Shown: positions 32,970 through 45,060, counted from the stretch's first letter. The stretch: DNA of 64,000 bases from Gnetum montanum (GCA_015680685.1 MNCI01020989.1:268271-332270); one strand, 5' to 3'. The notes: generated from the sequence alone by a model not told the origin. Made by a program: numbers and translations.

Positions 32970-34333
32970 GGTGGAGAAGATCAAACAGCCCTAGGAAATA
33001 AAGGCTCTTAAGGTTCTGAAGGACCTTTGTTAGCTTTTGGCACATGTGATAGTTGAGGTGGCTATGGTTATCCTTATGTAGCTACAACCTCTAGTGGAAG
33101 GCAAAAGACTTCTAGTAATGCCTTCATCTTCTCCTCCTCGATCTAAGGATCATTCACAATCCACATAGCATCACCAATGTGGACTGTAATAGGAATATTC
33201 CATGGATAGGGCATTATTGAAAACATCTCCTTCACGTTGACAAACTAGGCAATGAACTATTTGCATTTGATATTGAATGCCCTGACTACATTTTACAGCT
33301 CCTGGTAGTCATTTATGCTCTTGGCCACATTCTTAGCAGTTGATTATTGATCAATGAATTGTGCCTTGAGAACTCTGAGTTTAGCATTTACCATCATAAT
33401 CTTTAGCTTGGTGTCTTTGTGATGCTTGAACTCATCCTTACACAACAAGTATGAATTTCCACCTATTTTTACACTTCTTACCATGGCTATCTAATAGTCA
33501 ACATTGCCATATTTACATAATAATGATTGGTGAGCTTCATATATTTCATCATCTCCTTAATTTGTAGCTCCTTCATGCAAATTTTTGCTTTATTATGGGC
33601 ATCTATTCCATCAATGATGGGTTGCCACACTTCTTTTCCCTAGTAGAGCTGTTGGAGAGTTTCATTCATTTTTACCTTCACCAACTAGATGTGTTTTTCA
33701 TTTACTTTCTTTTGTAGACTATCCTATTCTCTGTAATGGTTCTTGACTCTCTCAAATTTTAGAGCCTTCAATTTCTAGGTGGCTACCTCGATTGCAGTTT
33801 TCTAGTGAAGGGTGCAAACCTCTTCGATGGAGAGATTTTTGTTTTTTGTTACCAATCTCCTTAGTTTTGTGTTTTCTCTGGCTAGTTGTTGTTGTTGTTG
33901 ATGGATGAAATTTGTTAATTATTACTTATGCTCATTAACATTTTTTAGGTGATGGTACTGCACATTCTCCTGGTGGGTTTGATCCAAGGCCTTCTAAATC
34001 TTGTGCTGGGTGGCCTCTGCCAAGGATCAGTCGAACATCGCCATCTCCATTACACCCTCAACCCCTTTTAGTTTAGTGTGAAGATATTTCATAGCTTTAT
34101 CTCTTATCAATGCTATGTTGAGAAATGCAAGGTTGGAAATCTAGGCTCTTAATTCAACAACTTCCCTAGCAAAACATTTATTCTGCTCCTTGGCTATTTT
34201 GAGTTACCCCTCCAATATGATGTTCTTGGCCCTTGCCTTTAGCAGCTCTGATTAGGTTGCAGTAATATTTTCTAGAAGGTTAAAGACATCTAGAAGTAGT
34301 TGCCCAATTCCCACCAATTAGTCTAGCAGATCT
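32970..34333 (-). pseudogene. Post-pol coiled-coil ORF, C-terminal half (element B)
   Basis: Minus strand: LVGIGQLLLDVFNLLENITA, VVELRA, LTNFIHQQQQQLARENTKLR, RLVTKNKNLSIEEVCTLH, ALKFERVKNHYRE, VNEKHIQLVKVKMNETLQQL, ICMKELQIKEMMKYMKLTNH, then HIGDAMWIVNDP. Each block has a collinear match in E between 56020 and 57210. Leu/Lys/Glu heptad-like content indicates a coiled coil. It begins immediately after gag, in the same direction. Confidence 0.8.
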
Positions 34334-35445
34334 TCTTATGTTTAGTATTCATCATTGAATAGTTCTAACATAGTATTGTATCTATGAATAGATTTTGGCT
34401 CTAAGAATCGATACCAACTTTTGGCTTCCTTAATGAGTGTCTTTGGGAAAAGTTTGAGTTTCTACCACTCATTCTCTATGTTCTGTAAGGCACAAGCATC
34501 TTGAAAAGTTTGCAGATGTGTTTGCAGATCAGAATTATATTCCCCCTCAAATCTTGAGTTATTGTTCATGTCAAAGCGCTTAATTTGACTATCCTTCATA
34601 TGCATGACTGGTATTTTCACTACCTCTACAACATTGAGCATACTTCAAGTCACCAAGAGTAGTTTATCATCATTACTGTGTTGATGACGTTGATGATGGT
34701 TTCAGCCACCCCTTCAATTTTTGTGGCCTTCATAATCATTGTTATCTTGGTGATCACCTTCATCATGGTTGTTTCGATAACAGCTTCCATGAGAACCATC
34801 AGATGAAGAGAAATGTTCAAAATTGAATGAAGAGGATGAAGAGGAAGGTAGACTGCCACTGCCACTGCAGTGTCCACCACCACTCTTACGCTTGTTATAA
34901 TCACCATCCTTAAATCCCTTATTGTTAAGATGTTTACCCAAGTCCCTACCTTGGCTATCACTTTTTCCGGAACCCAATTTATGAATAGTCAATCACAAGG
35001 TTAGGTTCACGCACTCACCATCAATAGCAAGGGGTGGAAAATCTTCATTTTGAGAACCTTTCAAGGGAGGATCCTCATTGCCCTCTTGATCTAGTAGAAA
35101 CAAGGGATTAGTGTAATGTTTTTCCTTTGTAGCTTCATGGAATTTCTCTTAATGTTGATCTCATTTGCATTGTGTTTTAGTGGGATAGTAGTTTTGAGTG
35201 TCATAACCATTCACAATGTATTCTTCATGAAGATTTTCTATGCCCAAATTTTTAAGGGTTTTGAATAACATCCCAGGCACAAATCTATCAGGGGGCAAGA
35301 CAACATTGCCCTTCATATTATGCCATCTCATCTGTTCATCCTAATGTAGGATGAAGGTGAAATTCGGCACAAACTCATCTGGATGAGTGTATACCACCTT
35401 GCATTCTTGTGGGACTAGTGGTTTGGTATCCTCGTGCTTGTAAGA
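34334..35445 (-). pseudogene. gag: gag of element B
   Basis: N-terminus near 35400: VPQECKVVYTHPDEFVPNFT, then ILPPDRF-type block. Linker with SGSGSLPSSSSSSFNFEHFS (34714-34992). Capsid: KRFDMNNNSRFEGEYNSDLQ, then THLQTFQDACALQNIENEW, KLKLFPKTLIKEAKSWYRFL and TMLELFNDEY, where it stops and the coiled-coil ORF follows. The knuckle region is lost. Confidence 0.85.
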
Positions 35446-35592
35446 AGAAGAAGAAATTTTGCAAAACAAAACAAAATTATCAGTGTGCTTTTATAACTCT
35501 ATGTATAGTGGAAATGATATTGACCTTTAGGTTTGTACAATGATATAATGGTATTCACTTAAATCTAAATAGCATACATTCCACAAACAAAG

Positions 35593-35610
35593 TCCCTGAC
35601 AATGGTGCCA
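35593..35610 (-). promoter_or_regulatory. Primer-binding site of element B
   Basis: Minus strand TGGCACCATTGTCAGGGA, one base from the LTR; tRNA-Asp type with CpG-decay changes. Confidence 0.8.
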
Positions 35611-35611
35611 A

Positions 35612-35980
35612 TGATGAGTAGTGAGGTACCCCTACACCCAACCATATGAATTATGAAGCGTTCATGCGTGACTCAATCAAATTTTGTGGACTTTATTGTT
35701 TCTAGTGCACTAGCCCTTTGGAAAGTGAATCTAGCCTTGAGGTTAATCGTTGTCTTCCCAATTACACTTGTGACATTCGTTGGTATGGTTAAGTGTAACT
35801 GAGGCATTTGATTTTTATCATTTTTATGTTTTATAGTTGTGTGCTTGAATTGTAGATAAAAAGGGATGTAATTAACTAATCTAAATTAACCAATTAACTA
35901 ATCATTTAACTATTCCTAACATAAGTATCCATTCCTACTTTTCACACATATCTTGAACCCACGTATCCATTGCTAGGCAA
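35612..35980 (-). repeat. 5' LTR of element B, truncated
   Basis: TGATGAGTAGTGAGGTACCC start intact; it follows the family through the ACCCACGTATCC block and then breaks. A 20-bp sequence, ACCCACTTGGCAACTAAGG, occurs at 35979 and again at 36031 around the junction. Confidence 0.85.
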
Positions 35981-35989
35981 CCCACTTGG

Positions 35990-38125
35990 CAACTAAGGTA
36001 ATCCAAGATGTCCTAGATGCTGGACCACCCACTTGGCAACTAAGGAAATCCCCTGCTTGAATGAGTTCAAAAGACCTAAGCTACTCTTATTCTTAGGAAG
36101 GGTAACAATATTCCAAGTGACATGATGGAAGCCTTTCTAAGAGTCTTTAGAAGACCACATGAAGTCACAAAATAATCATTTAAGCTTCTAATAAGTAGCT
36201 TGGAAGGAAGCCCAACATGAAGAGTAATACACATGGGTAGATGCACATAGAGATTTACATACGAGGTACTTCCCAGTTAGAGTGAGGGGTTTAGTCTTCC
36301 ATTTTTCGAGTTTCTTTTGAATCCAAAAAATCACATGCCCCTAAAGAACAAAGGTAGAACCTATAAATGGAAAGGAATGCTTAGAATCTTAATGATGTCT
36401 TGATCTTGGAGAAGCTACCAATTAAAGTTGGTCACATGATTGTAGTTATTGGTAAAGCTATATATAGAAGATTTGTTCCAATTAATAGTGAAGCTTGAGA
36501 GTGAGCAATATTGCTCAACCCAGGATAAGAGTTGGTGCAAATTAGCAGTAGTGTTTTGAACCAGAAAAAAGGAGTCTTTAGTGAAATGCATGTTAAGAAG
36601 CTAATGTTGAGGTGAAGAGAGGCAAACCCCAATGAGAACTTCATTCTTAATATCATAGTTTAACTAATGATAGAGAAAGTCAGTTGTGATGATGAATAGG
36701 TAAGGGGCAAGAAGGCATCCTTGCTACACTGACCAATGAATAGGAAAGGGAGAAGTGATGTTGAAGGTAGTGGTTATTCTTGTGGTAGCATCTGAAAATA
36801 AACATTTCACCAAATAAAGGAACTTAGGGCCAAACCCAAGTTTAGTCATGATTTGTAGAATAAAGTTCCACTTTATGTTGTCATAGGCCTTAGCATAGTC
36901 GAGCTTCATTAGTAAAATATCTTGACCATCATCCTCCACCCGCTTGAGACCTTCTCATGCAACAATCACATTTTTTAAAAAATATATCTACTAGGAACAA
37001 ATCTTGTTTACTAAGGAGATATAATTTGGCTAAGAATTCTTTTCAGTCGTAAAGCTAAGCACTTGGCCCAAATTTTATACACCATGTTAAGAAGAGTTAT
37101 GGGATGTTAATTAGAGATACAGGTAGGATCCTCGGATTTAGGAGGGAGGGGAATAAGCCCTTGATTTAGATTGGGCCCAAGGGAACTGATAATGATAGCC
37201 CTATGATAACCTGGAGAAGGTCATTTTCCACCAGATCCTAATGATTTTGAAAAAATTCAACAAAAGAACCTTCAAAATCGGGAGCCTTCCCACGACTCAA
37301 CTTGGAACAAGTTCCTTGAAGCTCCTCTTTGGTGATATCGGTGTCTAAACTTTGTGACATAATAGAATTGACAAGTCTAGGATAATTGAGGGTAGCAGCC
37401 TCAAACAATGAGTTGTCCATAGGGGTAGTTGCAAATAGGGTTTCATAATGGTTTTCGATAAATGTGAGAATATTGTTGTGGTCAGTGATGGTGGTGCTGT
37501 CATTGGAGATTTTGTCTAAAGAATGTAAGGGAGAAGAGCTATTTGGATACTTGAAAATTTCCTTACAGTGTTCATCTTAAATATTTAACCAAGCGAGTCT
37601 ACTTTTAGTTAAGGCACTTTGTGCTCTGTACACTTCCCAATGTTAGAAGGCTAACTAGGCTCTAGCTAACTCCTCATGAATAGGACTATTGATGGGATCT
37701 TGAGCTAATCTATCAGTTAGATGTTCAATAGTAAGGTGAATGTTGTTGTACTCTTGTTTGGGTTGAGCAGCCACTACCTTATCATACAAATGAGCAAAGT
37801 TATGCACTCTACAAGAAGCACGATGCCACCACTGAATCCAACCCACTTGATCTGAGGGTTGAGGTTCAACATTCCAAATGTTAGAGAGAAGAAGTTGGGT
37901 GGAAAGGGAAGAGAAATAGTGGTTATGTAGCTGGAAAAGATGGAATTTATGTTTATGGTTACTACCATGAATCTGGATAGAGATAGAGATGGGAAGATGG
38001 TTTGATAAGGTGGCATGTTGATGAACCGTGGTAGTGAAGAAGGCTTGCTAGAAAGAAAGGGTGGAAAAATAGAACCAAGCCAAGATTATTACCACTAAGC
38101 TACAAGTTTGTCTTTCCACTTGTTT
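35990..38125 (-). mobile_element. L1-like LINE, ORF2 from after endonuclease to C-terminus
   Basis: Minus strand. RT motif A: LLMKLDYAKAYDNIKWNFIL (36724-36939) with LGFGPKFLYLVKCLFSDATT. Pre-RT region: VGWIQWWHRASC, then HLTDRLAQDP, ITDHNNILTFIENHYETLF, CSKLSRGKAPDFEG. C-terminal L1 signature near 36100-36180: LFCDFMWSSKDS, then HHVTWNIVTLPKNKS and LGLLNSF. Several stops. It truncates the 5' LTR of element B on its 3' side. Confidence 0.88.
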
Positions 38126-38149
38126 AAATTAGCTAAAAGTGTTTGTTTA

Positions 38150-38570
38150 TGAGCCTATATAAGAGTTTTAATAAGCTACTAGTTGTTATTAATGGTGCAA
38201 CCATTTTTCTATGGATGCTCTTCTTGTTGTTGGATATAGTAAATTCCCCATCCATTTGCTTAAAACCGTTGTTGACAAATTCTAACACAAGTGACATACC
38301 TACTTATCCCATGACCTTTAGGTCTATAGAATCACCTTCCAAACTACAACTTGTTGAACCCTTTTTATGCTCACTTATGGATTAGAAGCTATGTTGCTGT
38401 TGAAGTTGGAGGTGCTTTCCCTTCATGAAACTTTGAATAATTCAATGCAATGACTTATTTTACAAGTAAGGTTTCTAATTCAAGTATATGATCATTCACC
38501 AAAATATGTCTATCATTAACTAATTGTTTGGCTCCAAAGATTGTACCAACCAAGCCCAACTAATAAAGAA
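38150..38570 (+). pseudogene. Fragment of element C integrase region (third copy, opposite strand)
   Basis: The minus strand of 38200-38430 reads AACATAGCTTCTAATCCATA, then AGTGAGCATAAAAAGGGTTC, matching the + strand of copy 1 around 6198-6217 plus 7089 onward and copy 2 at 60850-60900. It is an uninterrupted version of the site that holds the solo LTR in copy 1. Divergence is much higher than between copies 1 and 2. Confidence 0.65.
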
Positions 38571-38816
38571 TGTCATCAGAACGTATTTTTAAGTAATTTT
38601 TTTAAAAAAATGAACAATAGTCCTAAAGACTCCACAACTTTTGTATAAAAAGTTTTAGACAATAATTATCTAGATCCATTAAACTAGGAAATTGTAGAAT
38701 GATGAAGGTATTTGGGAGAAGAAGAAATAATAAAGCTCAAAAGGAGGTTTCAATAACCCTAAAATGTATTAATAGCTTAATCATGTATGAAAACATGAAT
38801 AAACTAAAGTATTATC

Positions 38817-39005
38817 CATTTTAGTAATAATAACAATTTAGTAAAACTTAAAAAATAACATAAGCTAAGAACCTAACAATGTTTATTAAAAAAAATTCTT
38901 TTTAACTATATACCTCCAGCATAATACTTCTGGTAACGTTAATTTTAGTGATGATAACAATTCAGTAAAACTTAAGAGATAGCATGGTTAAGAACGTAAC
39001 AATGG
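38817..39005. repeat. Diverged direct duplication, about 60 bp, 123 bp apart
   Basis: TTTTAGTAATAATAACAATT, then AGTAAAACTTAAAAAATA at 38819 recurs as TTTTAGTGATGATAACAATT, AGTAAAACTTAAGAGATA at 38942; both continue to AAGAACCTAACAATG / AAGAACGTAACAATG. Non-coding. Confidence 0.7.
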
Positions 39006-39192
39006 CTCAAAACAAAAAAATCACAGGTTCAAACTCTCGTCACCAACAAGATCGTAAGTTAAAAGCTTACACATTAAAAGTCCGTCTGCAACACGATTTT
39101 GTTGGTTCGATTCTGCATTCTACGATTATTATTCGCATGTCGAACCGCTGAAGCCTTCCCTTGTACCTACTATACATTATGTACAAAGCTTA

Positions 39193-39203
39193 GTGCCACA
39201 TGG
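39193..39203 (+). promoter_or_regulatory. Upstream sequence element (USE) of the U2 gene
   Basis: GTGCCACATGG matches the plant snRNA USE consensus RTCCCACATCG at 9 of 11 positions and lies about 70 bp before the RNA start, where the USE is expected. Confidence 0.65.
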
Positions 39204-39233
39204 CATAGGGAGCCTTATACAGAAGGTTCATCA

Positions 39234-39243
39234 TATGTTAAAA
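39234..39243 (+). promoter_or_regulatory. TATA-like box of the U2 gene
   Basis: TATGTTAAAA about 30 bp before the RNA start and about 30 bp after the USE, close to the 33-34 bp USE-TATA spacing that marks pol II plant snRNA genes. A weak TATA sequence. Confidence 0.5.
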
Positions 39244-39268
39244 ACGAAAGCAACAAACCATAGAAAAC

Positions 39269-39470
39269 ATACCTTTCTCGGCCTTTTGGCTAAGATCAAG
39301 TGTAGTATCTGTTCTTATCAGTTTAATATCTGATACGTGGTTCAATGAACCACTTTCGATATTAAATTAATTTTTTTCACGGGGGAGGGGTATATGAGGC
39401 AGCTTGCTGTCTTTGCTCCTTGCGCGTCGCCTTTGCGTTGCACTACAGCAGAGGCCTGGCGTACCCCACC
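39269..39470 (+). ncRNA. U2: U2 spliceosomal snRNA
   Basis: Pairs with the intron branch point in the spliceosome. The first 60 or so bases (ATACCTTTCTCGGCCTTTTG, then GCTAAGATCAAGTGTAGTAT and CTGTTCTTATCAGTTTAATA) are the highly conserved U2 5' domain with stem I. The branch-point-recognition GTAGTA is at 39302-39307. Next come stem II (GTGGTTCAATGAACCAC), an Sm-type site (AATTTTTTTC at 39369-39378) and a GC-rich 3' domain with the GCGTTGCACTACAGCAGAGG loop. About 202 nt, close to the usual ~196 nt of plant U2. With promoter and 3' signals in place it may well be active; the exact 3' end is uncertain by a few bases. Confidence 0.96.
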
Positions 39471-39490
39471 AAATCTTAAGTCTGAAATTT
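39471..39490 (+). terminator. Possible snRNA 3' box
   Basis: CAAATCTTAAGTCTGAA follows the RNA end and resembles the plant 3'-end formation signal CA(N)3-10AGTNNAA with one extra base. Confidence 0.4.
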
Positions 39491-41199
39491 TTTAGTGTCA
39501 AATAATTTTGTGAAATGATCATTTGTGATTAGGCCTAATACTGCTGTTCTCTGTTTCTGACTGGTTTGCCGAGCTACGTTATGGAAAAAGTATTTAGCCC
39601 TTTCTCATGGGGATACGTTATAAAGTGTGACTGCGCAGTCGAGGGGAGCTTTACAGTGTATTGCTGTCTGAATTTGTGCAATCATGTTGACGTTCAATAG
39701 TATATGTTGGCGCTTCATGTTTTCTCTCTTTGACGGTAATTTCGAATTTTGGCAACTCTGAGAATACATTCTGAACAATTTGAGAGGGCTAGAGCAGCTT
39801 AAACAAATCTCAGTTTCCCTTAAACCTTTCAAAGTGTCTTAATGCTGCCCGCTGTAGGAGGATTTAACACAGAAAAACAGGTAAAGAAATTTTAGCGGGT
39901 ACTTGCAATTGAGTTAAAAAAAAAAAAACCATAAAGGGAGAAAAACTGCAAGGCTAAACAATTTTTGGTTAATAAACTGGAGCTTTTAAATTGCTTGTTT
40001 GCCTACCCAACCATTCTCGGTAATGTGAAAATCTGTGCATTTTTAAGGTAGATTTAACTGATTCTAACGGATCCTTACCCTGTCTAAACAGCCTCAAGAT
40101 GTTTAAAAGTCTAAACAAGTCATTTTCTCTGTTACATGTTAATGATTACTTTAAATTGCTTCTTTTAAGTAACTTAAGTTTAGAGGGAATGACACTACTT
40201 CAAACTAGCAGTATTAGCATTTATAGTTAATTTTGTTGGGAGACCTCCCACATGTTCCTAGCCCTTTTTATCAGGGAGAATGAGCACAAAGTATGGTGGC
40301 AAGGCTGCACTAGCTTCTTTGCACCAGCACACCCCTTTTGTGTCAGCGCAGGGGTGCTAATGCACCCTCCTTAATGCCCTGGTTTGGGTACTTTGCCTCC
40401 TCTACCACCTTTGGTGTGTTCTGGGTTTTTCAAGCTATGCTAAGGGACCTCCGTTGATGCTTGGGCGCTAGCAAACCCTTGCTGTTATGCTACGAAAACT
40501 ATACATACCTGAGATGATCTCCATATGAAATTAACTTAGTTTCAAATATTTTCTTTGATATTTTGGCATTTGGTTTCATGTAAAGAGCTCGTCCTCCTTT
40601 GGGCAAGTGATTCCTTACCTGTTTTACGTGTGTTTTGAGTCACCGCTTTTACAAATATGGCTAGACTCTGTTAGAGTACTACCATGCTTATGTAGCCCAG
40701 AACCATTTGGTCTATGCGAAGTTCAATGTGTGAAAAAATCTTATGGGGTTTTCCTTATTTTTGCACCATTGATGCCTTAAATATTAAAATATTAAAAATA
40801 CTATAAAACATTAAAACCATAAAAATATTTATTTATTTCCTCGTCTTCATAACCTGCAACTATTCAACCTTACCCAAGGAGGTTACAACTATACGACATG
40901 ATGTTGGGCCATTGAGATTGTGACTAAAAGTCATTTTATTTGTATTTGCATGTGTGTGGTGTTGCATTTATTCCTTGACGGATTGTAGCACAAGCATTGC
41001 CCTTTTCCCAAGGTGGGATTGCAATGTGTGTGTGTTTATTATTGTTTGTTTATTTCTCATAAAGATAAAATCCATAAAAATTATAAAACATAAAATTATA
41101 AATATTTTCTCAACCTTGTAACATGGCAACATGTGTTTTCATTTGTATCATATATATTAAATCTTTTATATTTATGGAATGCAACAAAATAATATACAT
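39491..41199. other. No gene recognised
   Basis: Slightly less AT-rich than the surroundings up to about 40700, then AT-rich with imperfect repeats of TAAAACATTAAAA type. No match to the other elements here. It may be the original flank of the U2 gene. Confidence 0.5.
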
Positions 41200-41429
41200 G
41201 AGTGTTCTTGGCAATCCACTCAACATCATCTTCGAAGCCTATGATCAGAGTGCATTGCAATTTCTATGATATATCCCATTGGTCCAAAATTGATGGCATC
41301 CTTGTCAGTGGTGTTGTTGCTGAGGAGGATGTTGGTAAATTATCTAGAAATACTTGTATATTCTTGATTTATCTTTTATTCAAATTCAATGTATATTTTA
41401 GTTCTCCGTGTGTAGGTTTTTGTGAATGC

Positions 41430-43390
41430 AAATGAAATGGCTGATAGTACTAAGAGCTCGCCTAAGATCTCTAGTGATGCACCAAAAAGACAGGGCTTTC
41501 ATTACCTTTGAGCATTCAAATGATAAGACCTTTCCACTAGTTGTGTTGGCTTATTATCAAGATAAGTAGGGAAGGCGGAGAGATGCTCATGGCTAGTTCA
41601 CAAGAGATTCAGTTGTTGCTGCACCTAATGATCTCATTGATGCCTTGATTGACATGAGGCTAAAGGATGAGTGTATAGTGTACAAGGTTCATGAGCCCAT
41701 GTTCGATGACTATGAGCCTTTGTACATGTAAGATCTTCAAGATCAAGTGGCAAAAGAAAGAAGCTAGTTATAGCTTTTCATCTGATCATTTAGATGAAGA
41801 GCAAGAGGCTAAAATAGATAAGAAAGGCAAAGGGCCAACCCATCATCAAGGCCCTTGGTAAGCTAACTTCACCCCAAGTATAGCTCAACATGATGATCTC
41901 CTTTCTAGGTTATAACATTTGCATTTTTCTGGACCTACCCATGGCAATGATGATTCTTCTTTGTTCAACTAGGATGACTATCACAAGTTGATGGAAGCTA
42001 TATGTATTCCAAGGGAGCATGTTTGTGATAGCAGAATCAAATGAATTAACATGCCTCATGTACCAACATATATAGGGTATACCAATGATGATTCCTAGTT
42101 TCATGTGCAAGCCTTGACAACACTTACTATCTCCAAGGAATCATGAGTGATTGGAAAAAGTTGTAGTTATTTCCCCATATCTTCATTGAACATGTAGAAA
42201 CTTGGTATAAATCTTTGCCTCCTCGATCAATTCAAAGATCAATAGATATGGTCAAAATATTCTATAAAAAATTTCAAATATCTAGAAGAAGATGGTTGGA
42301 TGAAGGTAAGGAATCCTTGAGCCTCTTGACATTGCCATAAAAAGTACATGAAAATTGTTCATTGCTATTTGAAACATGGCTTTAGCTAAAGAGAGTAGTT
42401 AATGCATATCATACAAGGACTAAGGTAGGAAACAAGAGAGCGCATGGACATGTATGCAGTGGGCAAGGTGCATAAAAATTCTATGTCCCAAATCAAGACA
42501 CTCATAAATACCATTGCTAGAATGGAAAGTGAATGGCAGAAGTAACAATTAACCAAGGAGCATAACTATGATTCATCATGCAAGTAGGAGGCCAAGAATT
42601 TTGAAGGTGCTATTGAACCTCCTACTGTAGTCGAGGCTCTAGCACAAGATTGAGTTAGAACAAATAAAGCCTAGACAAACTTGGTCCACTATGGGGATTG
42701 AGTTTGAGATGCAAAAAATAAGAAGATAACCACTACTCTCAAAGACATTGATGGTAAGGTGGTTGAAGCTACAACCAAAGTAGTTGTGTCATACAATAAA
42801 GAGAGAGGTATGATGGTAAGGGTAAAGGAAAGCTATCTTACTCTAGGAGCATTCAAGAAGATCCAAATGAGGCTTCCTCATCCTTCTCTGATGATGAGGG
42901 TTTTTGCGAGCACTACGTAGACTATCATGATTCTTAGTGTTACCTAGTCACGGCTCACATGATTGGTGAGATGGGATGATTTGGGGAACCTTTGAATTTC
43001 AAATTCATCAAGAGGAAAATGAAGAAAACCCCATATCTTGGTCATTTATACTCATCTAGTGGTGCTTATTTGTAGCCCATGCAGCAATACCAACAATGGC
43101 AAACTCCAAATCCTTGGGATGTTGCTCCATAGAATCTTCTCACTCCAATGCAACAAGAAATGACATCTCTACTTAATCATTACTTCTATGGTACACAAGA
43201 AAGAACTTATCAAATCACAACAATGATACCTCAATAGTACTTATCTATTTATAGCAATCCTATCAACCAAGCTTCCCAACAATAACATTAGTAGCAACTT
43301 CTACTTCTTAGTCCCATGCAAGATGGGATACTGAGTCAACTGTAATCAAGTTAGGTTAAATCTTATAATATTACCTATGGTATTGATGAG
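41430..43390 (+). pseudogene. gag: gag of the divergent relic
   Basis: Blocks: KDRAFITFEHSNDKTFPLVV, DSVVAAPNDLIDALIDMRLK, INMPHVPTYIGYTNDDSQ-like capsid start (here with a stop), HIIQGLR, ETRERMDMYAVGKVHKNSMS, then at 42905-42940 C-x2-Y-x3-H-x3-C (CEHYVDYHDS.C), then a Gln/Pro-rich tail. Gene order and motifs follow E but identity is low. An intron-like segment may lie at 41336-41417 (GTAAATTATC...TGTGTAG), unproven. Confidence 0.65.
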
Positions 43391-43399
43391 TACATCACC

Positions 43400-44220
43400 T
43401 AACCCATGTCTAAACCTCAATATGTTTGTGTGTTGTTGTGTTTGTATTGTAGTGTTGTTTTGTTGATCATGATCTCAGGGTATTTTGACATGTTTGGGAG
43501 TGTTTTGGGCCTATTTTGATGGATTTTGGAGGTTTCGAGGGCTATGGGGATTTGCTTGGAGGTGTTTGGAGCTTCCAGGACTAAAAACAAGCATCTTTGT
43601 ATTTTGGCCTTGTAGAGGAGACATCCCATTTGTAAGTGAGACATCCCATATGTAAGTGAGATGTCTCATCTACGTTGTAGACATCCCACATGATCTAAAG
43701 ATGTCTACTCTGGGACCTTTGCACTTGGGAGAGATGTCTTTTGTTTCTTGTATATGTCTACCATGGATTTTAATGGACATTAAATTGAATGATAAATTGG
43801 AGGGAAGATGAAGAGACAGGGGGAAAAAGATATAAATAGACTCCTTATGCCTCCAATTTGATCAAGAGAGTCAAAAGTGAGTCTAGAGAGAGAAAGAGAG
43901 AGTGTAGGGAGTTGAGAGAAGAGTAGAGAGAGATAGTCTTGGTAAGGTGCCTTGATGATCATCCTTGTGTGTGCGTGATTGCTTTGATTGAGTGTGTTAG
44001 AGTTGGATTGAATCTATTGTTTGTCCTTGGGAATTGTGCTTTCTTTCGTATGTAATTTTTCCATTTGAGTAAGAATAAAGCTTTCATTTTTCTTTTCTTG
44101 TTCAAACTTGCTATTTTGTGACTTTGAGAGAGCTTGGATTGTGGAATCCATGGAAGCACCTCATTAGGTATTGATCCTACTTCTATCCATGCATCTAGGA
44201 AATATTACTAAACATGTATT
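43400..44220. repeat. LTR-like or promoter-bearing segment
   Basis: Contains an AGACATCC/AGATGTCT cluster (43617-43760), a TATA box GATATAAATAGAC (43828), GAGA-rich leader sequence (43866-43945) and AATAAA (44081). These are in the order U3, R, U5 of an LTR. It separates gag from protease of the surrounding relic. Ends and target duplication were not found, so the call is tentative. Confidence 0.4.
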
Positions 44221-44519
44221 AATTTGGTTGTCGGGGGAAGTTTGAGGTCCTGTAGTGGGAAATTTTACTACAAATGCAGATGTGAGAATTGTGGGACTAG
44301 GTTTGTATCATCCTCTCCACCTTGTGGAGAGGAAAGTCATTCAAGAAAAAATAGAGCCCACATTTCTAAGATCTTGATGAGCATCCATGACCATATTTCA
44401 ACTACAATACCTACTTTAGGAATGAATTCCATTGCTATATCTAGTAGGGATAGCATGATGGTACCTAATGGTGATGTTGTCACCATTCCTATGTTTATCG
44501 TGGTAATGTGGGAAGTTAA

Positions 44520-45060
44520 GGAATGATATTTTCTTGCAAAGTGACTAGATCTTGGTAGTTCAAATTGGTGAAAAGGATCATTGCCTAGCTCTCTGTGACT
44601 CCAATTTGGGAGTCAATCTCATTCCACTCCAGTAGGACCTTGATTAGGAGCTTCCTCCTCTCAAGTGTACTAATATTCAACTCAAGCTAGTAGAACAATT
44701 ATTTTTATACCTTGTGGAATAGGTATGTAATGTAATCACTTCTATTACAAATTGGTCATATCTTGCTCATTTCCTGATGCTTAGATTAGAATATAAGATG
44801 GGAGAGGATCTTCCTATTATCATGGAGAGATCCTAGTTAAGCATTGTAAATGCTAGGTTGATTTTCCAAGATCTTCATCTTAAGATCAGTAGGTGGGATG
44901 AGACTAGAAAGATGCACTACAAGAGAATATTCTGCAATCCTTCCTAATCTTGTTGCACCATGGCCATAGGCCATTTACATGAGCTAGACAAAGTATCTTT
45001 TGAGCAATACTTGGGGAATTCTATTGAACATCTTTCCCCCCTAAGCATGCTTAATAATTA
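44520..45060 (+). pseudogene. pol: Aspartic protease of the divergent relic
   Basis: HCLALCDSNLGVNLIPL corresponds to CKALLDSGSG-type active site (here DSN, inactive). Then QLKLVEQLFLYLVE, NWSYLAHFLMLRLEYKMGED and LPIIMERS parallel E 49020-49200 (IELADQSITVPLGLVED, GNFPIIMGRA). Confidence 0.75.

Larger units (their letters stand above)
31800..35980 (-). mobile_element. Element B: Ty3/gypsy element with all of pol deleted
   Basis: 3' LTR, PPT, coiled-coil ORF C-terminal half, gag, PBS, partial 5' LTR. Gag joins directly to the post-pol ORF near 34333. The 5' LTR is cut near 35980 by an L1-like LINE. The left LTR end is mutated and sits in element A gag. Confidence 0.88.

Noticed and set aside
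39030-39130. B-box-like GGTTCAAACTC and GGTTCGATTCTG upstream of the U2 gene
   Set aside because: No convincing A box at tRNA spacing and no foldable cloverleaf. A decayed SINE is possible but not supported.
41202-41435. Possible host gene with an intron (GTAAAT...TGTGTAG near 41336-41417)
   Set aside because: The frame leads into retroelement gag and has no recognisable domain; splice-like ends of this quality are common in AT-rich DNA.
44224-44526. 100-residue open frame with CRCENCGTRFVSSSPPCG, zinc-ribbon-like at first sight
   Set aside because: Cysteine spacing fits no zinc motif I can name, it runs across the edge of the LTR-like segment, and no second copy is present.
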